NCBI GenBank assembly: GCA_015832175.1
Contig: WJXW01000002.1
Location: forward strand, 2,418,001 to 2,482,000
Length of the DNA: 64,000 nt
Direction of reading: 5' to 3'
Source: Paraphaeosphaeria minitans
Taxonomy: Eukaryota; Ascomycota; Dothideomycetes; Pleosporales; Didymosphaeriaceae
Shown here piece after piece: positions 22,307 to 33,451 of the stretch. Within the stretch, counting starts at the first letter, position 1. Each line of letters starts with the position of its first letter. Under the pieces are notes generated by a model. It was not told where the DNA came from, searched no databases, and saw only the letters and a program-made list of their open reading frames with translations. A program made the translations under genes and the position numbers.

Positions 22307-23444
22307 GCCTGAAGGATGCATGGGACGAATGGAGAGTACTTGAGGGCATCAAGCCCTGATTTCTGTGGAGCCGTTTCGACATAAGACGGCAGCTTAGAGG
22401 ACGATACACATTGTCAACGAACTCACCACCACGATAGATTAAAAATCGTTCATGTGGTTTGGGAAGCTGCCTGGTTCCTCGTCCGTGGTGCCACTTTTCA
22501 GTATGCCTTAGGTTGGTACCTTGATGGCAGGTGGAATCGTCATTGGCTTCTTTGAGTAGGTACAAAACTGCTCTAATAGCTTGGCCACGAGAGATTTTTT
22601 GTATCTTCGTATCAAGACGTGCCACCTGCTTGGATACCGCGTACTGCACACCGACTGCAGAAGTTCAGTGGGCTAGGTACCGAATAGACACCACAAGGGA
22701 ACGTCTTGCCAGGTTATCCACAACAAAGTTTGTGCAATTCATGATTTGATGTATACACATGTCCATCCGCTTCGCTGCGCATATCGAGAGAGCCAGTCAC
22801 ACTCTGGGTCGGGCCATCTGGTCCGTGGAACCCTTTTCTGAACCGACTTGAACGCTTCGGATCTCAATGAGTTGAATCTGCGTTACGGTACGACAGGGTT
22901 TCCTTGAGTAATGGGTAGATGCTAGCGGTCAGCTTAGGTAATACAGCCACAATAATACAAGTTACTACGCTTAAATCCGTGTGCAAATGTAAGGAATCAC
23001 GCTTACTCCTTCCAGCGGTCGACCGTTAGACAGATCAACCAACCTCTGAAATATCTCCTGGCAAGGATCACTGTAACAAAGCGTGAAACTCAAAGATCCA
23101 AACACGATACTCTTGTGCAAATCGTGGCAATAAGACAGGTGCCTCGGTACATCGGGCTTAAGCTCTAAACGCCACATATGTCCTGAGGCCCCTCCGACGT
23201 CTCCCGTTTGCTCTCCCCTGACCGCCGACGTTTCTCGGGACTTGCACGATTCGAGACTCAATCGACAGCCATGGGCGTACCCCACAATGATGTAGCGGAC
23301 CAAAACGCATGAAGGACGTCATGCGTACACATGATATAAAGACCTGAGGGGTACCTCTCAGATACATGCCACGAGAAATCCAATCGAAACGTTGTCAACA
23401 AGCTATACCTAGAACAACAGGAGCCAAATAAATTTCTTCTCAAA
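22307..23444. other. Intergenic, no supported gene
   Basis: About 1.1 kb between two plus-strand genes. Open frames on the minus strand are short and show no family features. The last 100 bases include a TATAAA-like sequence (ATGATATAAAGACC near 23330) that may serve the next gene. Confidence 0.45.
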
Positions 23445-24821
23445 ATGTCTCCCTTCGGAAACATCCCTCAGGCGAAGTCGCTCCTCGATTGGCACCGCGT
23501 GCTATCTCCCAATGCTGGCGTCCGCGTCTCGCCGTTATGCCTCGGAGCCATGAACTTTGGCAATGCATGGGAGCAGGGAATGGGAAAGTGCGACAAGAAG
23601 ACTACCTTTGAGATTCTGGACTTCTTCCACGAACAGGGCGGAAATTTCATCGATACGTAAGGCAACCCTTTCAACATGGCGTTCAGTCCCCGAACGGAGT
23701 TTGCGAATGTGGGGTGACTTCACACGCCCCACACTCTCCAACTCTTCTTCCCCCCAACGCCCTCTCCAGCGTATAGCTAATCTGCCGTTTAGAGCAAACA
23801 ACTATCAAAACGAAGAATCCGAGATCTGGATCGGAGAATGGTTGAAAGAGCGCGATGTCCGCCACGAAATCGTGCTCGCAACAAAGTTCACCACCACTTT
23901 CCCCGATCCCACCAAGCCGACGCCCCGCCAGCGCATCAACTACGCGGGTAACAGCACAAAGAGTCTCCACATCAGTCTCGAGGCGAGCCTCAAGAAGTTG
24001 CAGACAGACTACATAGATGTGCTGTACGTGCATTGGTGGGATTTTTCGACCAATATCGCAGAGTTAATGCAGAGCTTGAACCACATGGTGCAGCGCGGGA
24101 AGGTGCTGTATCTGGGCGTGAGCGATACCCCGGCTTGGGTCGTGAGCAAGGCGAATCAATGTACGTTTCTCCTGTTCCTTGCTACTGCGCTCGTTCGCGA
24201 TGCGCCATGTATACCACCAAGACCGTCCACCTAACCACGTCCACAGACGCCCGCGACCACGGCCTCCGCCCCTTCAGCGTCTACCAGGGGCGTTGGTCCG
24301 CCGCAGAACGCGACTTCGAGCGCGAAATCATCCCCATGGCGCGCGAAGAAGGCATGGCGCTGTGCCCGTGGGGCGCCCTCGGCGGCGGCAACTTCACGGT
24401 GCAGGACAAAGAGAAGGCCGGCGAGCAGGGCCGCAACTTCCGCCCGCAGACCGAAGACCAGAAGCGCGTCTCGGAGAAGCTTGCCACGGTCGCCAAAGCC
24501 AAGAACACGCTCATCACGAGCGTCGCGCTTGCGTATGTGATGCACAAGACGCCGTATGTGGTGCCGATTGTAGGGGGTAGGAAGGTGGAGCATTTGAAGG
24601 GGAACATTGAGGCATTGGGACTGCAATTGAGCGAGGAGGAGATTGATGATATTGACTCGGCGATTGACTTTGATGTCGGTTTCCCGATGAGCTTCTTGTT
24701 CGAGTTCGGCGGAGGGAAGTACAAGACCAGTATGGGCTCGAGCGACGTTGGGTTGCTCAAGTTTGCTGGACCACTGGACAACCACCCTCACCCGCAGCCG
24801 GTGAAGCCGCACGGCCTATAA
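23445..24821 (+). CDS. Aryl-alcohol dehydrogenase-type aldo-keto reductase (AKR9)
   Basis: Three exons (23445-23656, 23793-24160, 24247-24821) with introns of 136 and 86 nt give 384 residues. The AKR tetrad is visible: Asp and Tyr in FIDTANNYQNEESE, Lys in IVLATKFTT, His in YIDVLYVHWWD. The C-terminal cofactor region is SVALAYVMHKTPYVVPIVGGRKVEHLKGNIEAL. The tail MSFLFEFGG...PHPQPVKPHGL is typical of the AKR9 group, which includes yeast AAD genes and norsolorinic acid reductase-like enzymes. It would reduce aryl aldehydes or similar carbonyls using NADPH. No other secondary-metabolite genes are adjacent, so a role in a toxin pathway is not supported here. Confidence 0.92.
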
Positions 24822-25061
24822 GTGGAAGAGGAAATTCGACTGGAGGATGAAGAAGGATGAAGACTTTGTCGATATCAAACCTGCAAGTCATGTTTAGCAA
24901 GGTTTCAATGAAGGTGTTTGAACGTATGTAGCTCCCTTCCTACATAGGGCATCGTAACTTTCAAAATATCGTACCCAACATCTGCAGCCCAGAACAATAT
25001 ACGCACAGTGCCATATACCAGCGCCGTTATATAGAAGCCTAGCTGCCAGCACTTTGGAAGG

Positions 25062-26117
25062 CTAGTTTCTCTTCTTCTTCTTCTTCCTGGGCTTGTTCTT
25101 ACGCTTTGTGGGCTCGCCAGCTCCAACTTCGACCTCAGCGCCTGTAGCACCGACGCTGATGTTTCCATATCTCTCACGGACCTCGAGATCGAAACCTTCC
25201 TTCTCCAGGCGGAAAAGTGCCATAGTCGCCCGTGCATCCTCGACCGAGCTATGCGCTCCCACCTGTATCTCGACTCCCAGTAGTTTCTCAGCAAGGATCT
25301 TCAGCGAGGGTGTCCGACCGGGTATCTGGGCGAGTTCGCGAAACTTGGAGTACTTGGAAGTGTCTCGTACGTAGCGTTTGTCGTGCTTCAGGATGAGCAC
25401 GTCCAGGTCGTTCTTGACAGCATGGCCGACGAGTATGCGCCCTGCGAGAAGGATCTTGAGGTCGTCCTGAACTTCCTTGAAAGGTCGCGCGACATCCTTC
25501 CGGAGATGCCTAGGCTCGATGCCGGACACGTCGGTGCGGTAGTCGGTGACGGTCACCTTCTCCGGTATCTGCACGTATGAGTCGTAGATTTGGTGGCCGT
25601 GGTAGTTCACCACCGATACTCTTGCCAGCGCAGAGTCTTTCTTGGGTTCTGGGCCTATTCCGACCATCTCGCAATCCAGCGCAATGTACTTTGCGGGCAG
25701 AGCCTTCTCGGAGACGCCCTCGTTCTCGATGTCAGGGAAGTCGGCGGAGGGAGTCAGGACGGAAATAGATTCGGCTGCTCGTTTGGAGGAGGCGAGGAGG
25801 CTGGAGTGCTTGAGCGAGGGCATCGACACGCTGCGCGACAGCGACTTGGGGTCATGCTGCTTGATTGAGGCGCCGACTGCGGCCGATTCCTCCATTTTCT
25901 GCCGTTTCCGCTCCTTGTACGAGATCTTCTTCACTGCTCCGCTCGGAGACTGTGTCGCATGCTCCTCGGATGTCTTCGCAGACCGCTTGCGCTTCAGCAA
26001 CGACTTCTCTGCGTCTGCAGGCTGTGCCGTGGTGGATCCGGCGGCTTTTGAAGCCTGCAGTCTCTTCTGCAGGACCTTCCAGTTACTAGACAGATTGGTC
26101 AAAGCAATCGGCGCCAT
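25062..26117 (-). CDS. REX4: RNA exonuclease REX4
   Basis: A single-exon frame of 351 residues from the ATG at 26117 (MAPIALTNLSSNWKVLQKRL, the usual fungal Rex4 opening). An in-frame ATG ten codons upstream exists but is less likely. After a basic, Ser-rich linker the DEDDh exonuclease domain starts near residue 145. ExoI is YIALDCEMVG, ExoII is ILVGHAVKNDLDVLILKH, and ExoIII is GAHSSVEDARATMALF with the His and Asp. The C-terminus ends in a run of Lys/Arg (RKKKKKRN), suitable for nucleolar targeting. In yeast Rex4 acts in pre-rRNA processing around ITS1. It is head-to-head with ESA1, 274 bases apart. Confidence 0.93.
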   Translation of the reverse strand: MAPIALTNLSSNWKVLQKRLQASKAAGSTTAQPADAEKSLLKRKRSAKTSEEHATQSPSGAVKKISYKERKRQKMEESAAVGASIKQHDPKSLSRSVSMPSLKHSSLLASSKRAAESISVLTPSADFPDIENEGVSEKALPAKYIALDCEMVGIGPEPKKDSALARVSVVNYHGHQIYDSYVQIPEKVTVTDYRTDVSGIEPRHLRKDVARPFKEVQDDLKILLAGRILVGHAVKNDLDVLILKHDKRYVRDTSKYSKFRELAQIPGRTPSLKILAEKLLGVEIQVGAHSSVEDARATMALFRLEKEGFDLEVRERYGNISVGATGAEVEVGAGEPTKRKNKPRKKKKKRN

Positions 26118-26391
26118 ATTCGCGTCACCTGCACAGCATATGGGCATGTGTCTGTTCGCTGTTGGGCTGTGCGGCGTTTGAAGCCTGCGACGTTACCGTA
26201 TCCCCCGCTTGCGCATTCCGCAAAAAAAAGTGGAAGATCCAGGTCCGAGCGCCCGGCATGTGATAGGCTGCCGCCATCGCCAACCTTCGCCGCCGCATCG
26301 GGGGAAGAGGACGCCTCCGACAAAAGCGACAGCTACATCCCCCAACACCATCCATAATTTGCGTTATCTGAGGACACGTCTGCCCACAGTC
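26118..26391. promoter_or_regulatory. Divergent promoter region, REX4 / ESA1
   Basis: 274 bases between the start codons of two divergent nuclear genes, so both must be driven from this interval. No specific site is claimed. Confidence 0.5.
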
Positions 26392-28196
26392 ATGGCGCCT
26401 CGCGAGAGTTCTCACGAGCCCTCTGGCACCCCGGTGCCGGCGGAAACGGGATATGCCACCCTCGCGCAGCTGAGGTACGTGCGACACCGCTGCAAGTAGT
26501 CGAGGAATACTGATGCGTTTGCAGGGTTGGCGTGAAGGCTTTTGTAGAAAAAGTGAGTAGCTGCAAACGCCCACCACGACCGTCTACCCTAGGGGCGACG
26601 GGCTGCGAACACCATATGCATTCCTCAGCATCATTACATGGAGAACATCTGTTTTTTTTTCTCTTTCTCTCTTTCTTTCCTTCTTTCCTTCTTCTTTCCT
26701 TTTTTTGCCTCTTGACCAGTCTGGTCCCCATCGGTCTTTTCGGAAGTTGAGATCACGGATCATCAGCACTGTCTTCATCATCTGACAATCATCAGGATGG
26801 CGAGAAGCGCAAGGCGGAGATCTTAATGATCCAGACAAGAAGGGGAGAACCCAAATTTTACGTCCATTACGAAGAGTTCAATAAGCGTCTCGATGAATGG
26901 GTGAACGCCGACCGCATCGACCTCACCCGCGAGGTCGAGTGGCCTGCCCCTGAGAAACCGGACAAGAAGAAGTCGTCCTCCACCAAGAATGAGAAGACAA
27001 ACTCAAAGGCAGACCCGAAGAATCTCAAGCGGTCTCGGAGCAAGCTCGACCGTGAGCTTTCCATCGCATCCGAGTCATCTAGCAGCAATATCCCAGGAAA
27101 AGCACGGCGCCCTACCAAGGCAAGCGGAAAGGAAAACCAAGAGCTGCTCGTCACTACCGAGATTACCGATGGCACAACACCCAAGCCCGAAGATGAAGAG
27201 ATGGATCTCGTAGACGTCCAGGACGCCGCCGCCGCCGCCAAGGCCGCCCCTGATCAGGCCTATTCCCGCGAAGACGAGATCGAAAAGCTTCGCACGTCAG
27301 GCTCCATGACCCAGAACCAGACAGAGATCGCCCGCGTTCGAAATATCGAAAAGGTTCAAATGGGCAAGTACGAAATCGAGCCATGGTACTTCTCTCCCTA
27401 TCCCATCGACTTCGTCGACGTCGACATGGTCTACATATGCGAGTTCTGTCTCAATTACTACGGTGATGTTACGCAATTTGAGCGGCACCGCTCAAAATGC
27501 ACACTGCTCCACCCACCTGGCAACGAAATATACCGCGATGACTACGTTTCCTTCTTCGAGATAGACGGTCGGAGGCAACGTACCTGGTGTCGTAATCTCT
27601 GTCTCCTGTCAAAACTCTTCCTCGATCACAAGACATTGTACTACGACGTCGACCCTTTCCTATTCTACTGCATGGCCACGCGAGACGAGCACGGCTGCCA
27701 CCTCGTAGGCTACTTTTCCAAAGAAAAGGAATCCGCTGAAGGCTACAACGTCGCGTGTATCCTCACACTCCCACAATACCAACGGAAAGGCTTCGGCAAG
27801 CTCCTCATCGACTTCTCCTACCTGCTCTCCAAGCGTGAAGCCAAGCTCGGATCTCCCGAAAAGCCTTTGTCCGATCTCGGTCTACTGGGTTATCGTGCCT
27901 ACTGGCAGGAGATTATTGTAGACCTGCTCATGGACGGGAGGGCGGAAGCGAACATCGAGGATCTTGGGGCGCAGACGGCTATGACGACGAACGACGTGCT
28001 GCACACGCTACAGAACCTGAACATGCTGAGGTATAGCAAGAATGCGCATGTAGTTGTGCTGACGGATGCGGTCGTGGAAGCGCGAGAGAGGCAGAAGGCG
28101 AAGGAAAAGATCAAAGGGAGGAGAGTGATCGATCCGGAGAGGCTGAGCTGGAAGCCGCCAGTTTTCTCGGCGGCGAGCCGCACTTGGAACTGGTAA
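26392..28196 (+). CDS. ESA1: MYST histone acetyltransferase ESA1
   Basis: Exons 26392-26474, 26525-26552 (a 28-nt micro-exon) and 26796-28196 give 503 residues. The chromo/Tudor-knot domain reads [19 protein letters not shown], then [17 protein letters not shown], and is assembled only if all three exons are joined. A Lys/Ser-rich linker follows. The MYST domain has the C2HC finger [21 protein letters not shown] (first 20 residues characteristic), the catalytic-Cys strand [12 protein letters not shown], the acetyl-CoA loop [17 protein letters not shown], and the Glu in [14 protein letters not shown]. Esa1 is the catalytic subunit of NuA4, acetylating histone H4 and H2A.Z. Intron 2 (243 nt) is unusually long for this window and holds a long CT tract around 26650-26705. 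Confidence 0.95.
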
Positions 28197-29764
28197 GGTG
28201 GTTCGTTATGGGGCGATTGGAGTGTATGATGTTTGTATAGGAGTTACGGGCGTTCGGAGCGATGCGCTGGATACCCCATTGCCCACTAAATTTATAAGTC
28301 GCTATCATACCGGCGTCGTCTTTGCAATATTGTTCCCCGAAATAAAATTGCATGGGTATCCTTGTCTTTCTGCTCTGTACATGGTGCAATGGAGTTTCCA
28401 CACGTTCGGCCTATACCTAGAGGAAAGGTGTTCACAAAACGAACATCTTCACTGTGGGTTGCCTTAGGCATCTGGATAAAGTCAAAGAATGCCCAAAGGC
28501 GACCAATATTTTCCATCTACCAGCAGAAACTTACAATGTCCAATTACCGCGATTGAAGGGGCCAAATCGCTCGTATACCCAGCATACAAGACATGAATTG
28601 GCGGGCTGTAACGGGCGAGTAATTTGCTAGGCTAGGTGACGGTGCGCCTGAATGCTTGCTTCATACCACAACTTCCATTAGGCATCCGCCATTCAATGTC
28701 TTCGCGCAACATCAAAACATGTTCAAGTCGCCGAAGCTGAAGACGTGAAATGCACATCAGCCGAAGTTGTTTGAGGTGCAACCTTTTACCTTTCAAAACG
28801 TACTCGCAGACATCTCCTACTTGGAGACGACACTTTGTGGACATGTGTAGATGATAATCCAAAATGCAATTCGTTCGATGTTCCGACATTCTTTTCGACC
28901 GCAGATATCAGAGTGAAGGAACATTTCCATTCGAAAGTCTTAACGAGGCTGTTCTGCGACGTAAGCCAGACTGGGCTACGCCATGCGAGCTCGTAGATGA
29001 TCAAGTTCGTAACTCGAAGACCTATGGAGAGAGTATCATTTCGCGTTAGAGGCTGATTATACAAGGGTACCAAGTGTCCGCAGCAGGGGACTCGGAAGTG
29101 GCTTTCTAGTGTGTGATGGATGAATTGACTGATGAGAAAGCAGGGCTCACGGCGCCGGGGAGCGCGACTGTGCTAGAGATCCGAAGGACTACCACTTCAA
29201 TGATTCCTGTGCTACAACAACTAGGGGGTAGGGAGAGTATATGAGGGCCTTCGTGGAGGGGGATAGATGGGCGGCGCCAAAAGCGATCCAGGTGCAGCAT
29301 CTACACTATTAGGTCTTTTTGATTATCCGCATTGTGTTCTTCCTTGGAGTATCAATCATGTCTAGTTCTCGCAAAAGCTCACGCACATATAGAGATGCGT
29401 CCAACTCCGTGATAGCAACAAAATTAGTGCTGGTGTCGAGTTTACAAACATTCTTCTGCAAGACGCGAGTGGTTGTATCTTGCACAAGGTTCCTCATCGC
29501 CTGGTTAATCACGGGATCCGTCACTTGTTGCAAATCTTTCGTTCACGGCCATCGATAGAAGATCCTTGGTATATTCCCGAATGCCTGCGTGCGCTACGAG
29601 GTATTCATCCGTGCTAAGATCGACCGCCTTTGCATCATGATCCATGATCCAGTGGAAACCCCCCCCCCTCCCTTCCCGGTGGAAAGTCTGGCTGCTGAAT
29701 GTCACACTAGAGCGGTCGCTACTGTTTGCGCCACCATCATCCACGGAGAAAATCCCTCGGTGAT
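28197..29764. other. Intergenic with uncertain open frames
   Basis: About 1.6 kb between the convergent ESA1 and C2H2 genes. On the minus strand just downstream of the C2H2 stop, frames at 29804-29505 and 29533-29309 read in a protein-like way, but I found no splice sites joining them to the C2H2 gene. A run of C residues lies at about 29659-29668. Nothing else is supported. Confidence 0.4.
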
Positions 29765-31350
29765 TCAACCTGTCGTTGCAGTAAACCTGTCCTTTTGCGC
29801 ACACATCCTGCGAAACTCGGCCTGCACAAGATCCAGCCTCAACTTTTCAACACCCCACTCGCACTCCTGGCTCTCCACATGCATCACCAAGAAGCTGAAG
29901 TTGCTGAAAGTCTTCCCGCAGCCCGAGCCACGGCAGATGAATGGCTGCAGCAAACCTTCCTTCATCCAGCTGATTGTCTCTCCTACATCAACCCGGTTGG
30001 AACGAATTTGGACATGGATATCAATATCCATGTAGAGTGTGGAGTACCAGAAAGTTCCGAGACAACGAATGAGCTGCGTAGGGTCTGGAAGCTCAACGCA
30101 ACTTCCAGATTCGAGGTGGTTGATGAGTGAGCTGTAGTTGCGCATGGGGACCGAGCAGCGCCAGCAGTGGATGGCGGTTGCGGCGTGTTTGTTCATGTGC
30201 TTTTCGACGTCAGGAGCTGTTATCATTCCTAGGCTTTAGTAGTACCTACGATCTGGTAGTTGCCCTCATGGCTAGTTTGATACCGGCATTCGGAGCAGTA
30301 GAAGCAGTTCATCATGTGCAGCTCAAGCTTGGCCCGTCCAACGCATCGGAGACCACATCCACAAGTGACCTCGAACTGGCAAGTCTCGCAATGAAGGTTG
30401 AGCTTTGTCTGACTCGGGAAGATGCGCTTGCAGCCCTCGCACTGGAAGTGATCGTCATGAAGATGAGCCTCGAGGGCCTTCTCGTCCAACGCGTCGAAAT
30501 CACAGCCAGGCTGGAGGCAGTGCCTGTGCTTGGTTGTCAAGCGCCAGTGTTCATCTCGCTCCACCTGGTTGCGGAATTTTCGGTGACAAATATGGCACCA
30601 AACATGCTTCGCTCCGGTGAACAGGTGTCTATCCAGTTCCGTCTGAGTTCGGAAACCGAGAAGACAGGTAAGGCAAACAAAATCGTGCCCGGCGACGAAA
30701 TAGTTGTTCTCGAAGTGATTCTTGAGACCCCACGCATCTTTGAAGGCGCTCAAGCAGAGGTTGCAGGTCACGTCGTGGCCGGATGCATTGTCTACGTGAT
30801 TCTTCAAACCGTTCCTGTCCACCTGAGGTGCGCGTACAAAGGTCAGTATGCTTTAAGACAGGGTGGAGTATGGCTCAGCAAGAAAGAATGCTTTGCTTCT
30901 GTAGCAAAGCCAAATGTACTTGGTAGCGGGTGGTCTACTTACGAAGACACGCTTGCAGAGGTTGCAGTAGTTCTTGTGCTGCTGAGGTGAAAGCTTGACG
31001 TGCGTAAGCAGCGCGTTCTTGTTCGGAAAGCGGACATGGCACACGCCACACCAATGCTCGTGAGGGTCGCTCGGCTTCATGTTGTCACTGTCTTGCGTAG
31101 ATCCGGAAAAGTCGCGCTTTCTGGTGTAGCAGCGGAGTACGGTGGTTTTGTTCTCGTCGCGACTAGCCAGCGTCTTCAGGTTGAATTTTGGGGCCGGGCC
31201 ACCGCGCCTGACCTCTTCCCACGGAGCGCCATTGTCAGCGACCTGGTTGACGAATGGATTGGACTTGGGAGTCAACGGCACGACCGGCGAACGTTCTACG
31301 TCGTCATCGGCGAAAAGGGCGAAGCGATTCGTAACCGCGGCAGACGCCAT
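29765..31350 (-). CDS. Multi-C2H2 zinc finger protein
   Basis: Three exons, 31350-30943, 30822-30250 and 30199-29765, with introns of 120 nt (GTAAGT...CCTCAG) and 50 nt (GTAGGT...GAAAAG), give 471 residues. The splices restore whole fingers. The first gives CNLCKRVF joined to VDRNGLKNHVDNASGH. The second gives CSECRYQTSHEGNYQI joined to HMNKH. Further Cys/His pairs include CGVCHVRFPNKNALLTH, CNLCLSAFKDAWGLKNH, CLTCLLGFRTQTELDRH, CHICHRKFRNQVERDEH, CEGCKRIFPSQTKLNLH and CRGSGCGKTFSNFSFLVMH. The N-terminus is unstructured. Fingers of this loose, tandem type occur in fungal proteins of unknown role; nucleic-acid binding is inferred. The last exon could extend differently, because coding-like frames follow its stop. 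Confidence 0.75.
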
Positions 31351-31853
31351 GTTGATTACGCGCGGTACAACTCAGCGTATCAAAGCGAGGTGTGTGTGAG
31401 GGGGAGATGTAGAGCACGGCAGTAGTTGGGTGCGGCAAGATGAACGTGAGGCACGCTGCGACGCGTCGGCTCGTGACGGGCGTTGCCTAGCAAACGGGTG
31501 AAGAGCAAACGGAAGGCGGCAGCTACCATGCACGTAGCCACGGCCGTACGAAAGCATGCAGAGACGAGTTCAGAGATGACACGCTTAAGGAACGAGACAC
31601 TGTATACTGCATTGAAAACATATGGGTGGTCCTGTTTGACAATGGCTAGGAAGGGACGAAAATGGCAAGAGCCAGTGCGTGAAGAGAGAAGGAAGGACCG
31701 GCTTCGCAGGCATGGCTGGGAAAGTCCATACGTACATGTCCATTTCTGGCGGGTGTAGGAAGAGAAATATATGCTGGAAGCATACCGCAACGGTTGGACA
31801 GGCTCCCACATCAGTGTGAACGTTGACGGTAGACCATGGCGTCGCGGGGTGGG

Positions 31854-32253
31854 AGGACTCATCCTGACCCAGGTCGTATGTGAGGACTCATGCCGGCCTA
31901 GGTCCTAGTATAAGGATTCATCCTGGCCCAGGTTGTGTGTGAAAACTCTTACTGGTCCAGGTCGTGTGTGAGGACTCATGTTGGTCCAGGTCGTGAGTGA
32001 AGACTCATATTGGCCCAGGTCATAATATAAGGCAGGTCGTGTGTGAGGATTCATCCTGGCTAGGTCGTATGTGAGGACTCATGTTGGTCCAGGTCGTGAG
32101 TGAAGACTCATATTGGCCCAGGTCGTGAGTGAAGACTCACCCTGGCCCAGGTCATAATATAAGGCAGGTCGTGTGTGAGGATTCATCCTGGCTAGGTCGT
32201 ATGTGAGGACTCATGCCGGCCCAGGTCATGATATCAGGCAAGTCGTGTGTGAA
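31854..32253. repeat. 29-bp minisatellite, about 12 imperfect units
   Basis: Consecutive units of about 29 bases share the cores GACTCAT, TGGCCCAGGTC and GTGTGTGA. Some units are altered so that the end reads ATAATATAA followed by GGCAGGTCGTGTGTGA. A larger block starting with AGGTCATAATATAAGGCAGG is itself repeated (from about 32015 and 32148), giving a higher-order pattern. Units differ at several positions, so the array is not very recent. No conserved coding frame runs through it. Confidence 0.9.
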
Positions 32254-32518
32254 GGTGACTGCTTGAGCAATGTCTGCTACGAAGCTTCAGCTAGACCTGT
32301 GTGTTGAAACGAGACCTGCAAGCGCTGCCATCACGGTCAACACGCCACCCCGCAACTAGCTCTTGCTCACAGAGTTTCTGGGCACGGAAGAGATTGCGAA
32401 ACAGGCACAACGAGATGGAAGCAACAAGAGAGCCGCGAGGGCTGCGGACGGAGGTGCGAGTGGGCGAGATGACGATGACAGCTCACAGCCTTGGCAACTG
32501 GCTCCACGGTGGATGTGG

Positions 32519-32683
32519 GATCTACAGGCACGACTAGATATCTACCGTGTATGTTCTGATCTACAGGCAGGATTCCTGTGCATGTTCTGATCTACAGGCA
32601 CGATTCCTGTGTATGTTCTGATCTACAAACACGATTACTGTGCATGTTCTGATCTACAGGAACGTTGGCAGGATTCTGTGCGT
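32519..32683. repeat. 31-bp tandem repeat, about 5 units
   Basis: Units start with GATCTACAGGCA and end with TGTATGTTCT or TGCATGTTCT. The first copy is about 39 bases, the next three are 31 bases, and a degenerate fifth follows. It is unrelated in sequence to the minisatellite 270 bases upstream. Confidence 0.88.
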
Positions 32684-33451
32684 CCCTGCGGCCGTCTTTG
32701 CGTCTTTGACGCAACACTGTGATCAAAATAGCTCTTCTACGACCTTTGAAGCAAAAGGGAACAACCGAGCCACATTAAGCGTACGTAGCTGCTACTGTGC
32801 GGATCCACAGGTCCTTGGAGACGCGTACATTTGCTCCACATCTTCGTACAGCGCTCGCCAGGCCGATTCGCGCCGAGCGGTCCAGATCTATCGTTGAACC
32901 AACTGCAGAACTGGCAGCTGGCATCCATGCCAGCATTCTAGAAGGGCTTGTCTCCCTCGCAAAACCGGGTGCTGTTCGCTAGGTGAGCGCTGCGACGTGT
33001 AGGTAGGATTCGCGAGGCTCCATGACGCCCACACGCCCGACGGTGCGCGCATAGGTACCCCAGTTTTCGGCCATGGGGCGCGCTTGCAGCGTCTTTCAGC
33101 TGCCGCGGGCCAGGCCGGGACTCCACCTTGTCAGAGGGGAGAGCCGAACCCTCTTGCGCGTCACGCCATATGTATCTAGAACAGCGTCGTGTGCTTATTA
33201 CCATTTCGATTTCACACACAGCGTGATAGTGCAGTGACCCAAACCCAATTGCTCCCTCGACGCTTCGCCGAGTCGTTCTCGTGAAAGCGTGTACGGGACC
33301 TCGATTCGATTCTGTACCTACAGTTACCTACCTACCCCGCAAAACCATTCCCATCACCAGCTCCAGCCTGCTTCTCAAGCCCACAACCGCCCAAATTCTC
33401 TCGCCATGTCCCACGCAACACCGTCCGAAGCCGGTATTCCATCCACTGGCC

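Larger units (their letters stand above)
31351..33451. other. Intergenic, minisatellite-rich
   Basis: About 2.1 kb without a supported gene, holding two unrelated tandem repeat arrays (listed separately) and, near 33315-33338, a TACCTA repeat upstream of the next gene. Confidence 0.5.

Noticed and set aside
18046..24821. Secondary-metabolite cluster from the ADH and AKR9 (norsolorinic acid reductase-like) genes
   Set aside because: No polyketide synthase, NRPS, P450 or pathway regulator lies nearby; the neighbours are housekeeping genes.
26115..26147. Upstream in-frame ATG of REX4 (MPICCAG...)
   Set aside because: The second ATG starts the family-typical MAPIALTNLSSNW; the extra ten residues look like leader sequence.
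30200..30249. Apparent frame break in the C2H2 gene
   Set aside because: A 50-nt intron ending GAAAAG restores a perfect C2H2 finger (NYQI joined to HMNKH), so the gene is intact there.
31854..32683. CRISPR-like array
   Set aside because: The units are contiguous imperfect tandem repeats without unique spacers, and the genome is eukaryotic.
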